64,000 nt of DNA. It comes from Planctomycetota bacterium. Its GTDB lineage: Bacteria; Planctomycetota; Planctomycetia; Pirellulales; Lacipirellulaceae. This document shows positions 44,709 to 53,570 of this stretch, in pieces; within the stretch, counting starts at the first letter, position 1, and every line of letters starts with the position of its first letter. A program made the position numbers and the translations under genes. The stretch is from positions 1 through 64,000 of the forward strand of contig JAJDED010000061.1 in the NCBI GenBank assembly GCA_029259915.1, written 5' to 3'. The notes under the pieces are model-generated. The model was not told the DNA's origin and did no database searches. It saw only the letters and a program-made list of their open reading frames with translations.

Positions 44709-47700
44709 CTATCCCGCTGGTGCAGCGACCACCGAATTGATCATTTCGTTGAACTTCTGTTCGACCTTGGCTTCAAAGTCGGATTCAATTTCATAGACTT
44801 CCGTAAACTCCGCAAAGTCCCAGCGACCGTGGGAGCCGAGATTGTTGACCCCTGGAACCCAATAAGTGTCCATCGTCGCTTTCTTTTCCTTGGCATCCTC
44901 GCGGCGATAGCCCTTTATTTCTACGACCAAGTGCAACAGGTCGTCATCACCGTGTCCGTCATCGATGAGAACAATAAAGTCGGGAATGTATTTTCGACTT
45001 TCAGAGCCATAGCGATAAGGAACCTCCAAGCCTAGGTTGTGGTTCTTTACGTATGCCTTCACGCTAGGATGAGCTTCGGCGACACGGCAAAATTCTCCTT
45101 CCCAATCGCTATCGAGCACGACCCAATTGATATGACAACGGCGGGAATCAGTTTCCCAGCGAAGCCTTTTCGAGGTGGTGAAGTTGACGTGCATGGTGGA
45201 GCCGAATGGATTGTATGGATCGAGGACTGCTTTGATTGGGCTCTCACCAATGAGATTGCTAACAATACCACGTGTGATCTTCTCACATGCCATATCCGCC
45301 AACTCCTGATACATGAGCTGTGCCGGATACGTGCCACCTTTGCAGACCAAGTAGTTGTCGAGCCACTGCTTCGTGATTCGCTTGAGCTGTCCGAACAGGT
45401 GAAGCTTGGCATCTTCGCCAGGATCGCGCCATTTGGTGTAAAGCAATCGCTTTGCGACATGAAATAACAGTGTCGAGCGACGCATATCGCCCAAGTGTTC
45501 CAGGCTGAGATCGACATCTTCGCCGATGATACCGGCATTCTTCGTAATGGATGGACCCACTAGATCGGGATTGAGTTCCAACACGGAGTCATCATCATTG
45601 AATTTCGCTTCGAGTCGTTCCTCGGGGAGTTCCACGCGATAGCCTTCGACACGCGGAAACTTAATTTCTAATTCATCGCGGTCAGGGCGGACTGCTTTTA
45701 CTTGGACGGTTTCACGGGGCGGTTGCGGGGGCGCGACGACGGGCTTGGCTGTGAAGTCAAACGGGATACCGAGTATGTCAGCATATTCGACATTGAAAAG
45801 ATTGTCGTCATTAAGGTCATACGATTGCCGCCGGAGGGCGCGACCAATCACTTGTTCGCATAAGAGCTGTGTGCCAAATGCTCGCACTCCCAAGACATGT
45901 GTTACCGTGTTGGCATCCCACCCTTCGGTGAGCATCGACACAGAAACAACGCAGCGAATCGCCTCGCCAAGTCGGCCTTGTTTGCCGACGGTGTTCATCA
46001 CTTCTCGCAAAAGGTCTTGGTCAGAAATGTTTTCTGCCTGACGAAGGTCACCCGTCCGCTCCACAATCTCGCGACGAAAGCGTTCAATTTCATCGGACGC
46101 CATCGCTCGAAACTTATCGTCCAGAGCGTCACCCGATTCGAGTTGTTCGCTATCAATCAGCAGCGTGTTGGGACGACCCAGGGGATTGCCATGCTCATCG
46201 AAATTACGAAAGAGCGGCAACCGACCATTCTCAAGCGTCGTCGAGCCGTCTTCGTTCTCGCGATGAAATCCCGAAACGAAATCGTAGACAAGTTTCGACG
46301 TAGAAGTGTTGTTGCAGACGACAATGAAGCACGGCGGCACCTTGATGCCGCTTTCTTCCCAAAGCTGGTGCGTTTTTGCGTAGTGGCCATAGAGTGCTTC
46401 GAGGGCTGTCTGTAATTCAACCGGCAGACTCAGCGGATCGAGAACGCTCGCCTTTCCTCTCCCCTTCTTGGGCATCTTCTTGCCAATGTGTTCCCACAAG
46501 TTGCGAAACTTTGGCATATCTTCGCCGGGGATGTTGTCGGCGACAGGAACACGAGGAAGCTTGACGATGCCACACTCGATAGCATCCATGAGCGAGAAGT
46601 CGCTCATCGTCCATGGAAACAACGTGCCTTCGGCATAGCCGGAACCACGTAAGAAAAACGGCGTCGCAGACAAATCGATGATATGATTCGTCCCCAGCTT
46701 TCGGCGAACCGTTTCCAGACCGGAAATCCAAAGCCTTGCGGCCTCACGATTCTTTTCGGCTTCCTTCTTATCGTCACCCTTGAGATCGGCGTCTTCTTCG
46801 CTGTTGGGCTTTTCGCGGTAGCAATGGTGGGCCTCATCGTTGAGGACCATAATATTCTTCATGCCCATCAGGTCGGGCACGACTCGCTGGAGCATTTGCC
46901 CTTCGGTTTCCAGCGTATTCAGGTCTTCACCACGACCCTGGAGCAAGGAACGCCCTCCTTTGGAGAGGTCTATTCGCTCACGCAGTTTGAACGCGTGGTA
47001 GTTGGTGATGACAATCTTCGCCCGGTCTAGGTCGGCTACCATATCTCCCGGCACGAGTTCACGACTCTGGTAATAACTGTCGGGGTCGTTTGGTTGCAGC
47101 ACTCGGAGCCTGTCACGAATAGTCAGTCCCGGTGCAACAATGAGAAAACCGCGAGTGAACTTCTTGCTGTTGGGGCGACGCACCGAATTGACCGTTTGCC
47201 AAGCGATGAGCATTGCCATCACAGTGGTTTTACCGGCACCTGTGGCGAGCTTGAGAGCAAGCCTCAGCAGTTCAGGATTCGCTTGCTCATTGGATTTGAC
47301 TAGATGGTCGAGAAATTTCTTGCCTGATTTGGATTTCGAGGCAACCTCAATCAACCAAATTGCTGTTTCGACTGCTTCCACCTGACAGAAGAACGGACGG
47401 ATGCTGCTAAACTTATGGTGCCGCCAGTGTTGCAGGAGGCGTGCGGTTTCAGGAGTGACTTGCCAATCATTGGGATTTGGCCAGTTTCGCCATTGGTTCA
47501 CATGTTGGCGAACCTCGTTGAGTATCGATGTTGGGTCGTATTGCTGTTCCTGCGTGGAGATCCCCAATCCCTCGTCGAAGACAATGTCTTGTTGCTGCTC
47601 GGTTTTTGACTTTCGCTTCTTTGGCTTAGGAATCGGTGTGATGAAATCAGCGTGACGACGCTGCTCGACAATGTTTTGCGTCGGTTGGCCGCTGGCATCG

Positions 47701-47771
47701 AGTTCCCAATGGCGAGCAGGATACTCGTACGGAGAATTGAGGATGGGCTGTTCAAAGAATCTGTTTTCCAT
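44709..47771 (-). CDS. res: Type III-like restriction subunit (Res, SF2 helicase-nuclease)
   Basis: 1020 residues. SF2 helicase motifs: Walker A LATGAGKTTVMAMLIAW (near 175), motif II NDEAHHCYREKP (near 315), IIDLSATPFF, VSVSMLTEGWDANTVTHVLG and the arginine-finger motif QVIGRALRRQSY. A PD-(D/E)xK nuclease closes the protein: IPDFIVLIDDG ... LHLVVEIKGYR (about 950-975). This is the domain order of type III Res. The start lies 9 bp after the small HTH gene and the end 22 bp before mod. ATP-driven movement and cleavage of unmodified DNA are expected. Confidence 0.92.
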   Translation of the reverse strand: MENRFFEQPILNSPYEYPARHWELDASGQPTQNIVEQRRHADFITPIPKPKKRKSKTEQQQDIVFDEGLGISTQEQQYDPTSILNEVRQHVNQWRNWPNPNDWQVTPETARLLQHWRHHKFSSIRPFFCQVEAVETAIWLIEVASKSKSGKKFLDHLVKSNEQANPELLRLALKLATGAGKTTVMAMLIAWQTVNSVRRPNSKKFTRGFLIVAPGLTIRDRLRVLQPNDPDSYYQSRELVPGDMVADLDRAKIVITNYHAFKLRERIDLSKGGRSLLQGRGEDLNTLETEGQMLQRVVPDLMGMKNIMVLNDEAHHCYREKPNSEEDADLKGDDKKEAEKNREAARLWISGLETVRRKLGTNHIIDLSATPFFLRGSGYAEGTLFPWTMSDFSLMDAIECGIVKLPRVPVADNIPGEDMPKFRNLWEHIGKKMPKKGRGKASVLDPLSLPVELQTALEALYGHYAKTHQLWEESGIKVPPCFIVVCNNTSTSKLVYDFVSGFHRENEDGSTTLENGRLPLFRNFDEHGNPLGRPNTLLIDSEQLESGDALDDKFRAMASDEIERFRREIVERTGDLRQAENISDQDLLREVMNTVGKQGRLGEAIRCVVSVSMLTEGWDANTVTHVLGVRAFGTQLLCEQVIGRALRRQSYDLNDDNLFNVEYADILGIPFDFTAKPVVAPPQPPRETVQVKAVRPDRDELEIKFPRVEGYRVELPEERLEAKFNDDDSVLELNPDLVGPSITKNAGIIGEDVDLSLEHLGDMRRSTLLFHVAKRLLYTKWRDPGEDAKLHLFGQLKRITKQWLDNYLVCKGGTYPAQLMYQELADMACEKITRGIVSNLIGESPIKAVLDPYNPFGSTMHVNFTTSKRLRWETDSRRCHINWVVLDSDWEGEFCRVAEAHPSVKAYVKNHNLGLEVPYRYGSESRKYIPDFIVLIDDGHGDDDLLHLVVEIKGYRREDAKEKKATMDTYWVPGVNNLGSHGRWDFAEFTEVYEIESDFEAKVEQKFNEMINSVVAAPAG

Positions 47772-47780
47772 CGAGTTTCC

Positions 47781-48008
47781 TTAGCCCTTCCGTTTCTTTC
47801 TAACTTGCTTTCGGTCGGCCAATTTAGGCCGCTCCAAACGCCGTAGGAGTTTGAGTAGGTCAGCCCGTCGGTAAAGCCGGTAGTTGTTCAGCGGATGACG
47901 ATATTCGGGTAGCTTTCCTTCCCGTCCCCAATTACGGATTGTGTTTGGCGAACAGCCGATCAATTCGGCTGCCTCTTTCACGAGTAGATAAGTCTCTTGG
48001 CCACTCAT
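47781..48008 (-). CDS. Small HTH_17/excisionase-type DNA-binding protein
   Basis: 75 residues. YLLVKEAAELIGCSPNTIRNWGREGKL followed by YRLYRRADLLKLL is the helix-turn-helix plus wing of excisionase/MerR-like proteins; the tail is very basic (RPKLADRKQVRKKRKG). It heads the restriction operon, 9 bp before res, a position suited to an autoregulator that delays nuclease expression until methylation is established. In many restriction modules of this kind a small HTH protein precedes the nuclease genes. Confidence 0.85.
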   Translation of the reverse strand: MSGQETYLLVKEAAELIGCSPNTIRNWGREGKLPEYRHPLNNYRLYRRADLLKLLRRLERPKLADRKQVRKKRKG

Positions 48009-48254
48009 GGACGCTCGTCTTTTCCGTTGGTCCCACAGGCTGCAAACATTACCAAATGAGAAGCCCTAAGACTACCGTTTGATAGGCGGCGGAGAAAGTA
48101 CCTACTCCCGGCTTCAGGGTAGTTTTTATCGCTGAATTTGCCATTGAAGCTCAAGTTTGTCGTTGAGTCTGACTTTGCTTCCCTCAGATTCCGTTGTTTC
48201 GCCCCCAAGCCAAGGGTGAGGGGCAAACCAATGAAACCTTCGGAGAGAATCAAG
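48009..48254. other. Promoter region of the restriction operon
   Basis: About 245 bp between the divergent genes at 48008 and 48255. It contains loosely paired segments (ACTACC/GGTAGT around 48071-48123; CTCAA/TTGAG at about 48150-48168; CCCTC/GAGGG at about 48182-48223). It should hold the operon promoter and the site of the HTH protein. Confidence 0.35.
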
Positions 48255-48428
48255 ATGAATCAGCAACAACATTCCATCGAGTCAACGAGACCAAGCCAAC
48301 TCGCACCGCAAGATCGCGAGAAGCAGGAACATCAAGAACAGACTCAAGAAGAAATGCTTGCCGCTTACATTGAGCAACAGCAAAGAATGTGCTGCCCCGG
48401 TTGTGGTGAAGGTGCTCAGATTTATTGA
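48255..48428 (+). CDS. Small Gln/Glu-rich protein with a C-terminal Cys cluster
   Basis: 57 residues from the ATG at 48255 with GGAGAG upstream. It is hydrophilic and helical (QDREKQEHQEQTQEEMLAAYI) and ends with MCCPGCGEGAQIY, where three Cys could bind a metal with a partner. No family is recognised. It lies between the divergent restriction operon and the convergent rhuM gene, 22 bp from the latter's stop. It could be an accessory or antitoxin-like peptide, but nothing in the sequence proves this. Confidence 0.45.
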   Translation: MNQQQHSIESTRPSQLAPQDREKQEHQEQTQEEMLAAYIEQQQRMCCPGCGEGAQIY

Positions 48429-48450
48429 GTAATTCTATCAGCAACAGAGC

Positions 48451-49524
48451 CTATTCTTCCTGGCCCTTATCTTCGTCATCCTGTTGCTGGTCTTTCTTCT
48501 CTTTCTCAATTCGCTTCAACTCATCAAGCGACTGCTCGAAGTGTTTATCAACCGGACGTGGCAAAGCGTCTTGCTGCAACCGAAACTGCTCGTATTCGGC
48601 TTCTGCTTTTTCCTTCGCCGTGTCATGCGAGATTCTGCCTGCATGGTCGAGAAGTTCACGGTCGCTGAGACGCAGAAAGTCGTCGAGTTTTTCGATCCAG
48701 TCATTCATCGACATCGCCTTGCGGTTCATTGCTTGTAGCTCCGCAAATTCGAGATATGCGGTCACGATGCGATTAAGGGCTTCCAGTTCTTGCTCTTGCA
48801 GGTAGTTCTTTCCGACGGTGACATCCGTCTTACGAGGCTTGTCGCCACTGAACGAAGTGAGTCCCATGTTTGGCTGCGAAGCATCGGTTCGCTTGTGTAC
48901 GATCTCGGCTGCGGTGTGGCCGTGAGCGGCCCAGTGCATTTTGTTTTGAACTGTTTTGAAGAAGAGCGTGGAAGACTCGACTGCCGGGTCGTAATCGATA
49001 CTGGTAGCGTAGATGTCGAGCACCTTTCGCCAGAAAACACGTTCGGACGAACGGATGTCACGGATGCGCGCGAGTAATTCCTCAAAGTATTGCCCACCCC
49101 CGGCCTGCTTGAGCCGGGCATCATCCATCGCAAAGCCTTTGACGAGATATTCCCGCAAGCGTTCAGTTGCCCAGATGCGAAATTGGCTCCCTCGTTGCGA
49201 GCGGACGCGGTAGCCAACAGCAAGGATGGCATCAAGGTTGTAATGCGAAACCTCGCGAGTAACCTGCCTGGAGCCTTCTGATTGAACTATCCGGAATTTC
49301 CGGAGAGTTGCCTCGCGACTCTGCTCCCCCTCGCTAAAGATATTGACGAGATGCTCGTTGATCGTCTTTACGGAGACCTGAAAAAGGTCGGCTAAATGCT
49401 TCTGAGTCAGCCAGATTGATTCCTCCTGCAAGCGGCATTCAATACGTGTCTGCCCATCTTCGGTCTGGTAGAGCAGAAATTCGCCTTCGGGCGGTTGTTC
49501 AGCGGGCAGGTTATCTTCGCTCAT
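48451..49524 (-). CDS. rhuM: RhuM-family protein
   Basis: 357 residues. The N-terminal third matches RhuM/virulence-related proteins: GEFLLYQTEDGQTRIECRLQ, ESIWLTQKHLADLFQVSVKTINEHL (helix-turn-helix-like) and REVSHYNLDAILAVGYRVRSQRGSQFRIWATE in part. The rest is helical, with DYDPAVESSTLFFKTVQNKMHWAAHGHTAAE, and an acidic tail rich in Lys, Glu and Gln. RhuM was first noted on a Salmonella pathogenicity island; homologues often sit beside restriction genes and toxins on islands, as here, and their biochemical role is unknown. AAGG precedes the ATG. Confidence 0.9.
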   Translation of the reverse strand: MSEDNLPAEQPPEGEFLLYQTEDGQTRIECRLQEESIWLTQKHLADLFQVSVKTINEHLVNIFSEGEQSREATLRKFRIVQSEGSRQVTREVSHYNLDAILAVGYRVRSQRGSQFRIWATERLREYLVKGFAMDDARLKQAGGGQYFEELLARIRDIRSSERVFWRKVLDIYATSIDYDPAVESSTLFFKTVQNKMHWAAHGHTAAEIVHKRTDASQPNMGLTSFSGDKPRKTDVTVGKNYLQEQELEALNRIVTAYLEFAELQAMNRKAMSMNDWIEKLDDFLRLSDRELLDHAGRISHDTAKEKAEAEYEQFRLQQDALPRPVDKHFEQSLDELKRIEKEKKDQQQDDEDKGQEE

Positions 49525-49575
49525 TGGTTGGCCTTCACTACTGAACTACTTATTTCATGAGCAGTAGGACCGGTT

Positions 49576-49782
49576 TCAATCAGAATTTTCTGGCCAGACA
49601 TCCTTGCCAAATCCTTCCATGTGCTTGGGGTTGGTGCTTAGATCTCCACTGCCTGAGTGGATGCAACCAATTAGCCCCTTTTTGACAAAGGCATCGTAGA
49701 GCGTGCGGCTAGGCTTGCCCGTTTGGTCGGCAATCAACCGACGCTGGTTGCCGTTTAGCTGGTCTTTTGGTTCAGTAGCCAT
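49576..49782 (-). CDS. Small hypothetical protein
   Basis: 68 residues (ATEPKDQLNGNQRRLIADQTGKPSRTLYDAFVKKGLIGCIHSG in part). The RTLYDAFVKKGLI segment resembles a recognition helix, so a small DNA-binding protein is possible. The N-terminal half is polar and helical. The ribosome site is weak. It lies between rhuM and the 49838 gene on the same strand. No family is recognised, and it may not be expressed. Confidence 0.4.
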   Translation of the reverse strand: MATEPKDQLNGNQRRLIADQTGKPSRTLYDAFVKKGLIGCIHSGSGDLSTNPKHMEGFGKDVWPENSD

Positions 49783-49837
49783 GCCGAAATTCTACCACAC
49801 AGCGATTCACCGGCAAATCCACCTAAATCCCATGCAA

Positions 49838-50779
49838 CTACGCTGCAAACACTCGCACAGGACGGAGCCGAGTAGGAACGAACTCCCTCGGCACGCGGTC
49901 CTTGATTCCAGAGCGTCGCCGCTTTTGGTTGACCTGTTTGTGAATCGAGTAGAGCTGTCTCAAGAGGGGTTTGTATGGCTCAAAGCCAATTTCATAAAAC
50001 ATCATGCCAAGCTGCTCGGCTGAACGCTTCGTCGAAAGCTCCAGAAATGTTGCCTTCAACTTGCGGTAGGCTTCGGGGTGTAATTCGACATGGGAGTGCC
50101 ACTTCGGGTCGATCTCCCCTTTTCGGGTCAGTCCGCCCGGCTTGTAGCTAATCGAGTAACCACCTACTCGTAACGGTGCGTATGGAAACTTTCCCGTGTA
50201 GCCAGTGCGTTTCTCAAAGTCGCGAGGCGGCTTACGGATGCAACGCAGGTTTGCCGCTTCGGATTCCCAAATTGGTGAGTGCCCAAGTGTCGTGAACAGG
50301 AAAAACCGTCGCCCAAGGCGATAGTAGCGAGTATTTGCCAAGCCTTGCAGTTTGCGTCGGTAGCGGCAACTCTCCGATAGATTCGCCGCGTACTTGTCCA
50401 TCAGTCGCCGGTCAATATCGCCAGGGTCTTTGTGTTCGGGGATGACTCCCGACACATACCACCAGTAACCCCAGCGAATCGTATGCACGGCAATCTGCTT
50501 CACCAGTGCGGTTAACGAACTGATTTCGCAAACCGCTTGCCGTTTTCGACGTACTGGCGAAAATAATGTTGAGGGGGAGCCGGAATACAAAACCGGCTTT
50601 CCCCCCGGAAGAAAAACCTGTGTGGAAGGTGGGCATGCGGTGGCTCTTGAGCTGCTGCTGCCCGCTTTCCTTGCGTGCAGTGCAGCACTCGCATCGTGCG
50701 AGACAAGGACACCTGGTGCCTTTTGATTTTGCGAAACCATATTCATATTGATAGCTACGCTAACCATATTCCCCTTCAC
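49838..50779 (-). CDS. Conserved-type planctomycete mobile-element protein, unknown function (start uncertain)
   Basis: The frame is open for 313 codons, but the first 85 or so overlap the hairpin chain and are low-complexity. Protein-like sequence starts near 50515 (TALVKQIAVHTIRWGYWWYVSGVIP), so a GTG at 50503 or a nearby codon may be the true start. The body (DPGDIDRRLMDKYAANLSESCRYRRKLQGLANTRYYRLGRR, then GYSISY and KWHSHVEL) recurs in my memory of planctomycete plasmid- or island-borne proteins. A role in replication or DNA nicking is conceivable given its place near repA, and the WHSHVEL stretch contains spaced His, but no HUH motif is evident. Function not assigned. Confidence 0.6.
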   Translation of the reverse strand: MKGNMVSVAINMNMVSQNQKAPGVLVSHDASAALHARKAGSSSSRATACPPSTQVFLPGGKPVLYSGSPSTLFSPVRRKRQAVCEISSLTALVKQIAVHTIRWGYWWYVSGVIPEHKDPGDIDRRLMDKYAANLSESCRYRRKLQGLANTRYYRLGRRFFLFTTLGHSPIWESEAANLRCIRKPPRDFEKRTGYTGKFPYAPLRVGGYSISYKPGGLTRKGEIDPKWHSHVELHPEAYRKLKATFLELSTKRSAEQLGMMFYEIGFEPYKPLLRQLYSIHKQVNQKRRRSGIKDRVPREFVPTRLRPVRVFAA

Positions 50780-52041
50780 TACGTGAACATCGACAAAGAC
50801 CTTCGCGTGCTTTGCACGCTCGACTTTGCCATCAATTCAGCCGTCATTTTTAGAAGGCCCTCCCGAGCCCTTTAAGAATGACCAGCAACCAATCACGGAT
50901 CCGCCACGGCGGACACGCAACAACAAGCAAAATTATTGGAGCCTCCTAACTCCCCTCTCGGTCAGGTCTTTCGTCGTCGTGACGGTTTGGCGACTAACCA
51001 AACCCGAACGGCTCAGGACTGCCTTGCCCTGCACGTTGCAACGGCAACGTGTTGTCTCCTTCGAGACAAAGCACGCCATCGCTTGGAAGCAAGCGACGCT
51101 ACCTACTTGACCCACACTCCCCTCGTGCAGCTTTTCAAACATCCAGGCTGCCAAGCCTAGACACCGGGAACTAACTCCGGCAGCAACACGAGTTCCTGCG
51201 TTAGCAGTCGTCATCATTTGTGTGGTCACGTCTCTAGCGGGTGTTACCCCACAGACACCGCAACCGTATGTGCAATCTTCCGATTGCCATAGTTTCCGAA
51301 AGACGAGCTTTCGATTTCTGCAAACCGAACATGGAAGCATTTGCTTACCCTCCGGTCACGGGTTTTCGAAATTTGGCTCCGTCTCCACACAAACTAACTG
51401 GCTGCCCTCACGGGCTTTCAGGGTTGAGCTATTCACGGCCAAGCATTTAACTTGGTCCCCGAGGCGGCTAAACCTCGACTACTGTTGTCACCAACAGCAG
51501 GCTCCCCCTAGCCAGCCAGGTTAAACGGCCTCAATGAGAGCCGAATCCCCTGGACGGGATTTGCGGACAATTGATTCCATGTCCACTCACCCGCTTTGAA
51601 CAACTGCGGCTTTGAACGTTGAAAACCAACAATCAAAGTTTTTCCGCATCGCCCCCGCTCTCTGTTCAAGTAAACGCCTCGCGTTTACTCAAGAGCATCG
51701 GGTAGAATGTCGGGATTACTCTTCACGGGACTGCGATACAAATGCAGTGATCCCACGAAGGATTACTCCGACAAGCCCCCGTCGAGCTGAGCAAGCTAGT
51801 CTCCCAGCACTCAGCTCTACCGAGCAACGACATCAGGGATAGTAAACTCCCTGCCCTTAGCTTGAGTAGTCAACTCAAGTTTACCGGGCGTCGCCGATTG
51901 CTTGTTGGCGTCTAAGAGCGAGCAGCGTTGGAATCAGCGAACAATGCGATTCAACAACTCCGCTTGGCATCTTTGACGACACACCCTGACTACCCGTGTC
52001 AGGGTCTATCTTTGGCGGTACCGTACGTTATGAAAACGTAC
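50528..52041. ncRNA. Giant hairpin chain (about thirty stem-loops over 1.5 kb): candidate ornate non-coding RNA
   Basis: Perfect or near-perfect stems follow one another: TTTTCG/CGAAAA (50543-50563), AGCCGG/CCGGCT (50578-50598), CTCGCA/TGCGAG (50688-50702), TTCAC/GTGAA (50775-50787), GCGTGC/GCACGC (50805-50819), TCCGCC/GGCGGA (50900-50913), GGTTTGG/CCAAACC (50984-51004), CACGTTGC/GCAACGTG (51032-51051), TTGTCTC/GAGACAA (51052-51069), TCGCTTG/CAAGCGA (51079-51096), GCAATC/GATTGC (51272-51287), CGAAAG/CTTTCG (51297-51313), CGAGG/CCTCG (51460-51477), CTGTTG/CAACAG (51482-51497), AATCCC/GGGATT (51544-51561), nested TGCGG-CTTTG-GTTG (51605-51648), AGTAAACGC (51669-51689), ACTGC/GCAGT inside GGGAT/ATCCC (51712-51754), GAGCTGAG/CTCAGCTC (51784-51817), CAGGGA/TCCCTG (51834-51853), CTTGAGT/ACTCAAG (51861-51879), ACCCTGAC/GTCAGGGT (51983-52005), GTACGTT/AACGTAC (52023-52041). 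No frame codes. Strand unresolved; a DNA role is possible. Confidence 0.5.
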
Positions 52042-52099
52042 AACGGCCTTTCTTCATGTGAGTTAAAGTTACGGGCGATGCCGTAGGGGATGTTTTGAA

Positions 52100-53167
52100 T
52101 CAACGCTGAGTGAAGCGTCGTAGAGCTTTGCTAGTTTCAAACACTCGGCTTGCTGTGGGAACGACATCTTCAAATCGCCCATTGCGATAGACGCGATGTT
52201 CTGGCCGCAGTTGACGGACACTTCCTTTCCCTGCTCCCGCAGTACGCTTTGGTTGGCGATGTGCTTGTCCCAGCTTGAACGTTACATCCCAAAGACCTCG
52301 GCAGCCTTCCTTCTTTACAAATTGTTCAGCTTCCTCCATTGGCTCCAGATACTTTATTTCGGCTAGCTCGTTTATGGCTTTGGAGAGATTTCTGCGGATT
52401 TGGGCCGCATCGTAGCTGCGACTCATCCCCAGACGTTCGTACGCCAGAGTTCTCAAGTCATACTTGAGGGTGGTTCGCATGGGTGGATTGAAATTCTTAT
52501 CGAGCAGCCGGTATAGCCTGAGAGAAAGCGGTTTGAGCCGCATGGCAATGTTCAGGTCGAGGCGTTTGAGATATCCCGAATCAAAGGATTCAAACAGCAC
52601 CGAGCCCCAGCGAAATTCCGACAAATATTCTCGGAAATCACGATCACCCTTTTTTCTGCTATCCCGAAAACGATAGTAGTCGAGAATGGCAATATTCTCA
52701 GTGACGCGGCGATATTCTTTGGTGCGATTATCTCGCCAGTAGTTCACACATTTCAGCCGGACGCCCGCCAGTTGGTCCAGGCATCGGGTGAGCCGATGGT
52801 AGGACGAATCCTTGTTAGGCCACTTGAGTGTCTTAAGCATTTCGCCGCGAGAGAAAAACACCTGCGGGTCCGAAAAGTTATTGTAGGCCCGTGTGTGGTG
52901 TAGGAGAGCGAGCCATACCTTCTCCGCCGCCGCTGCCGGGATACCATACTTGGCACTGCCGGTGACAGTCACCTGACGGCGAACGACTTGCTTGAGATTG
53001 CGGTCGAAATCCTCAACCTCGAACTCCAGCACGTTAAGTCCTGCCGGTGCCCGCGAAGACAACAGAAACACGGGCAGTTCGACGAGATTCATTTCGTCTC
53101 GTCCGTTGCCCAAGTCAGCGAGGAATTCCCTCGCCTCAGCTTCCGTTCTTTTTACAGCGGTATTCAA
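52100..53167 (-). CDS. repA: Plasmid-type replication initiator protein (RepA-like)
   Basis: 355 residues if the TTG at 53167 is used (GAGAGGG close upstream); an ATG at residue 26 is an alternative. The opening MNLVELPVFLLSSRAP, then GIPAAAAEKVWLALLHHT, FFSRGEMLKTLKWPNKDSSYHRLTRCL and EFRWGSVLFESFDSGYLKRLD, SLRLYRLLDKNF are the conserved order of the replication initiator protein A family, two winged helices that bind iterons. Six direct repeats (53267-53393) and a DnaA box (53677-53685) just upstream confirm the role. A 7-bp palindrome at 53189-53211 next to the start may be its autoregulatory operator. It implies that the island replicates as a plasmid after excision. Confidence 0.9.
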   Translation of the reverse strand: MNTAVKRTEAEAREFLADLGNGRDEMNLVELPVFLLSSRAPAGLNVLEFEVEDFDRNLKQVVRRQVTVTGSAKYGIPAAAAEKVWLALLHHTRAYNNFSDPQVFFSRGEMLKTLKWPNKDSSYHRLTRCLDQLAGVRLKCVNYWRDNRTKEYRRVTENIAILDYYRFRDSRKKGDRDFREYLSEFRWGSVLFESFDSGYLKRLDLNIAMRLKPLSLRLYRLLDKNFNPPMRTTLKYDLRTLAYERLGMSRSYDAAQIRRNLSKAINELAEIKYLEPMEEAEQFVKKEGCRGLWDVTFKLGQAHRQPKRTAGAGKGSVRQLRPEHRVYRNGRFEDVVPTASRVFETSKALRRFTQR

Positions 53168-53188
53168 ATCCCTCTCAAAAAAAGTTCG

Positions 53189-53211
53189 CTAAGTAGTTTG
53201 TACGTACTTAG
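53189..53211. promoter_or_regulatory. Palindrome before repA (candidate autoregulatory operator)
   Basis: CTAAGTA (53189-53195) and TACTTAG (53205-53211) flank a 9-base spacer, 22 bp upstream of the repA start. Iteron-type Rep proteins often repress themselves as dimers at such an inverted site. Confidence 0.45.
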
Positions 53212-53266
53212 TACCTTGTAGCGGTCGAAAATCGTGAACAAAAGCAACGCGTTGCCCAAGCTTTCC

Positions 53267-53393
53267 TGTTTCAAATGGCGTGGTTCCAATGTTTCGTTTG
53301 GCGTAACTCCCTGTCTCAATTGGCGTAGCTGCCTGTTTCAGTTGGCGTGCAATCGCTGCTTCGAATGGCGTATGGGCTGTTTCAATTGGCGTA
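53267..53393. repeat. oriV: Six iterons of the replication origin
   Basis: Six 16-bp direct repeats of consensus TGTTTCAATTGGCGTA begin at 53267, 53290, 53312, 53334, 53357 and 53378, spaced 21-23 bp, two helical turns. The GGCGT end is invariant. A diverged inverted copy lies at 53521-53536. They stand 100 bp upstream of repA, the classic layout of an iteron-controlled plasmid origin. Confidence 0.88.
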
Positions 53394-53570
53394 TGCACCA
53401 TCCCTGGTAAGCTGATGCTGCGATGAAGTTGCTGTATAGCTGACATAGAGAGTTTGTTACTTCAATTTGCTTGAACAAAACCACGTTACTGGTACACCCT
53501 GGGACTGGCAACAAGAAACGTACGCCAATCGGTACAGACTTCTTTCCGCCCTCAATCAGTTCTCTATTGC

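Noticed and set aside
50933-51340. 135-codon minus-strand frame inside the hairpin chain
   Set aside because: No ribosome site, no recognisable motif, and the hairpins fully account for the sequence constraint.
50528-52041. Integron attC array
   Set aside because: attC sites would be separated by cassette genes and share RYYYAAC/GTTRRRY ends; neither is seen.
53267-53393. Short regularly spaced repeats that might be taken for a CRISPR array
   Set aside because: Repeats are 16 bp with only 5-7 bp between them and lie beside repA; this is an iteron array. No CRISPR array was seen anywhere in the window.
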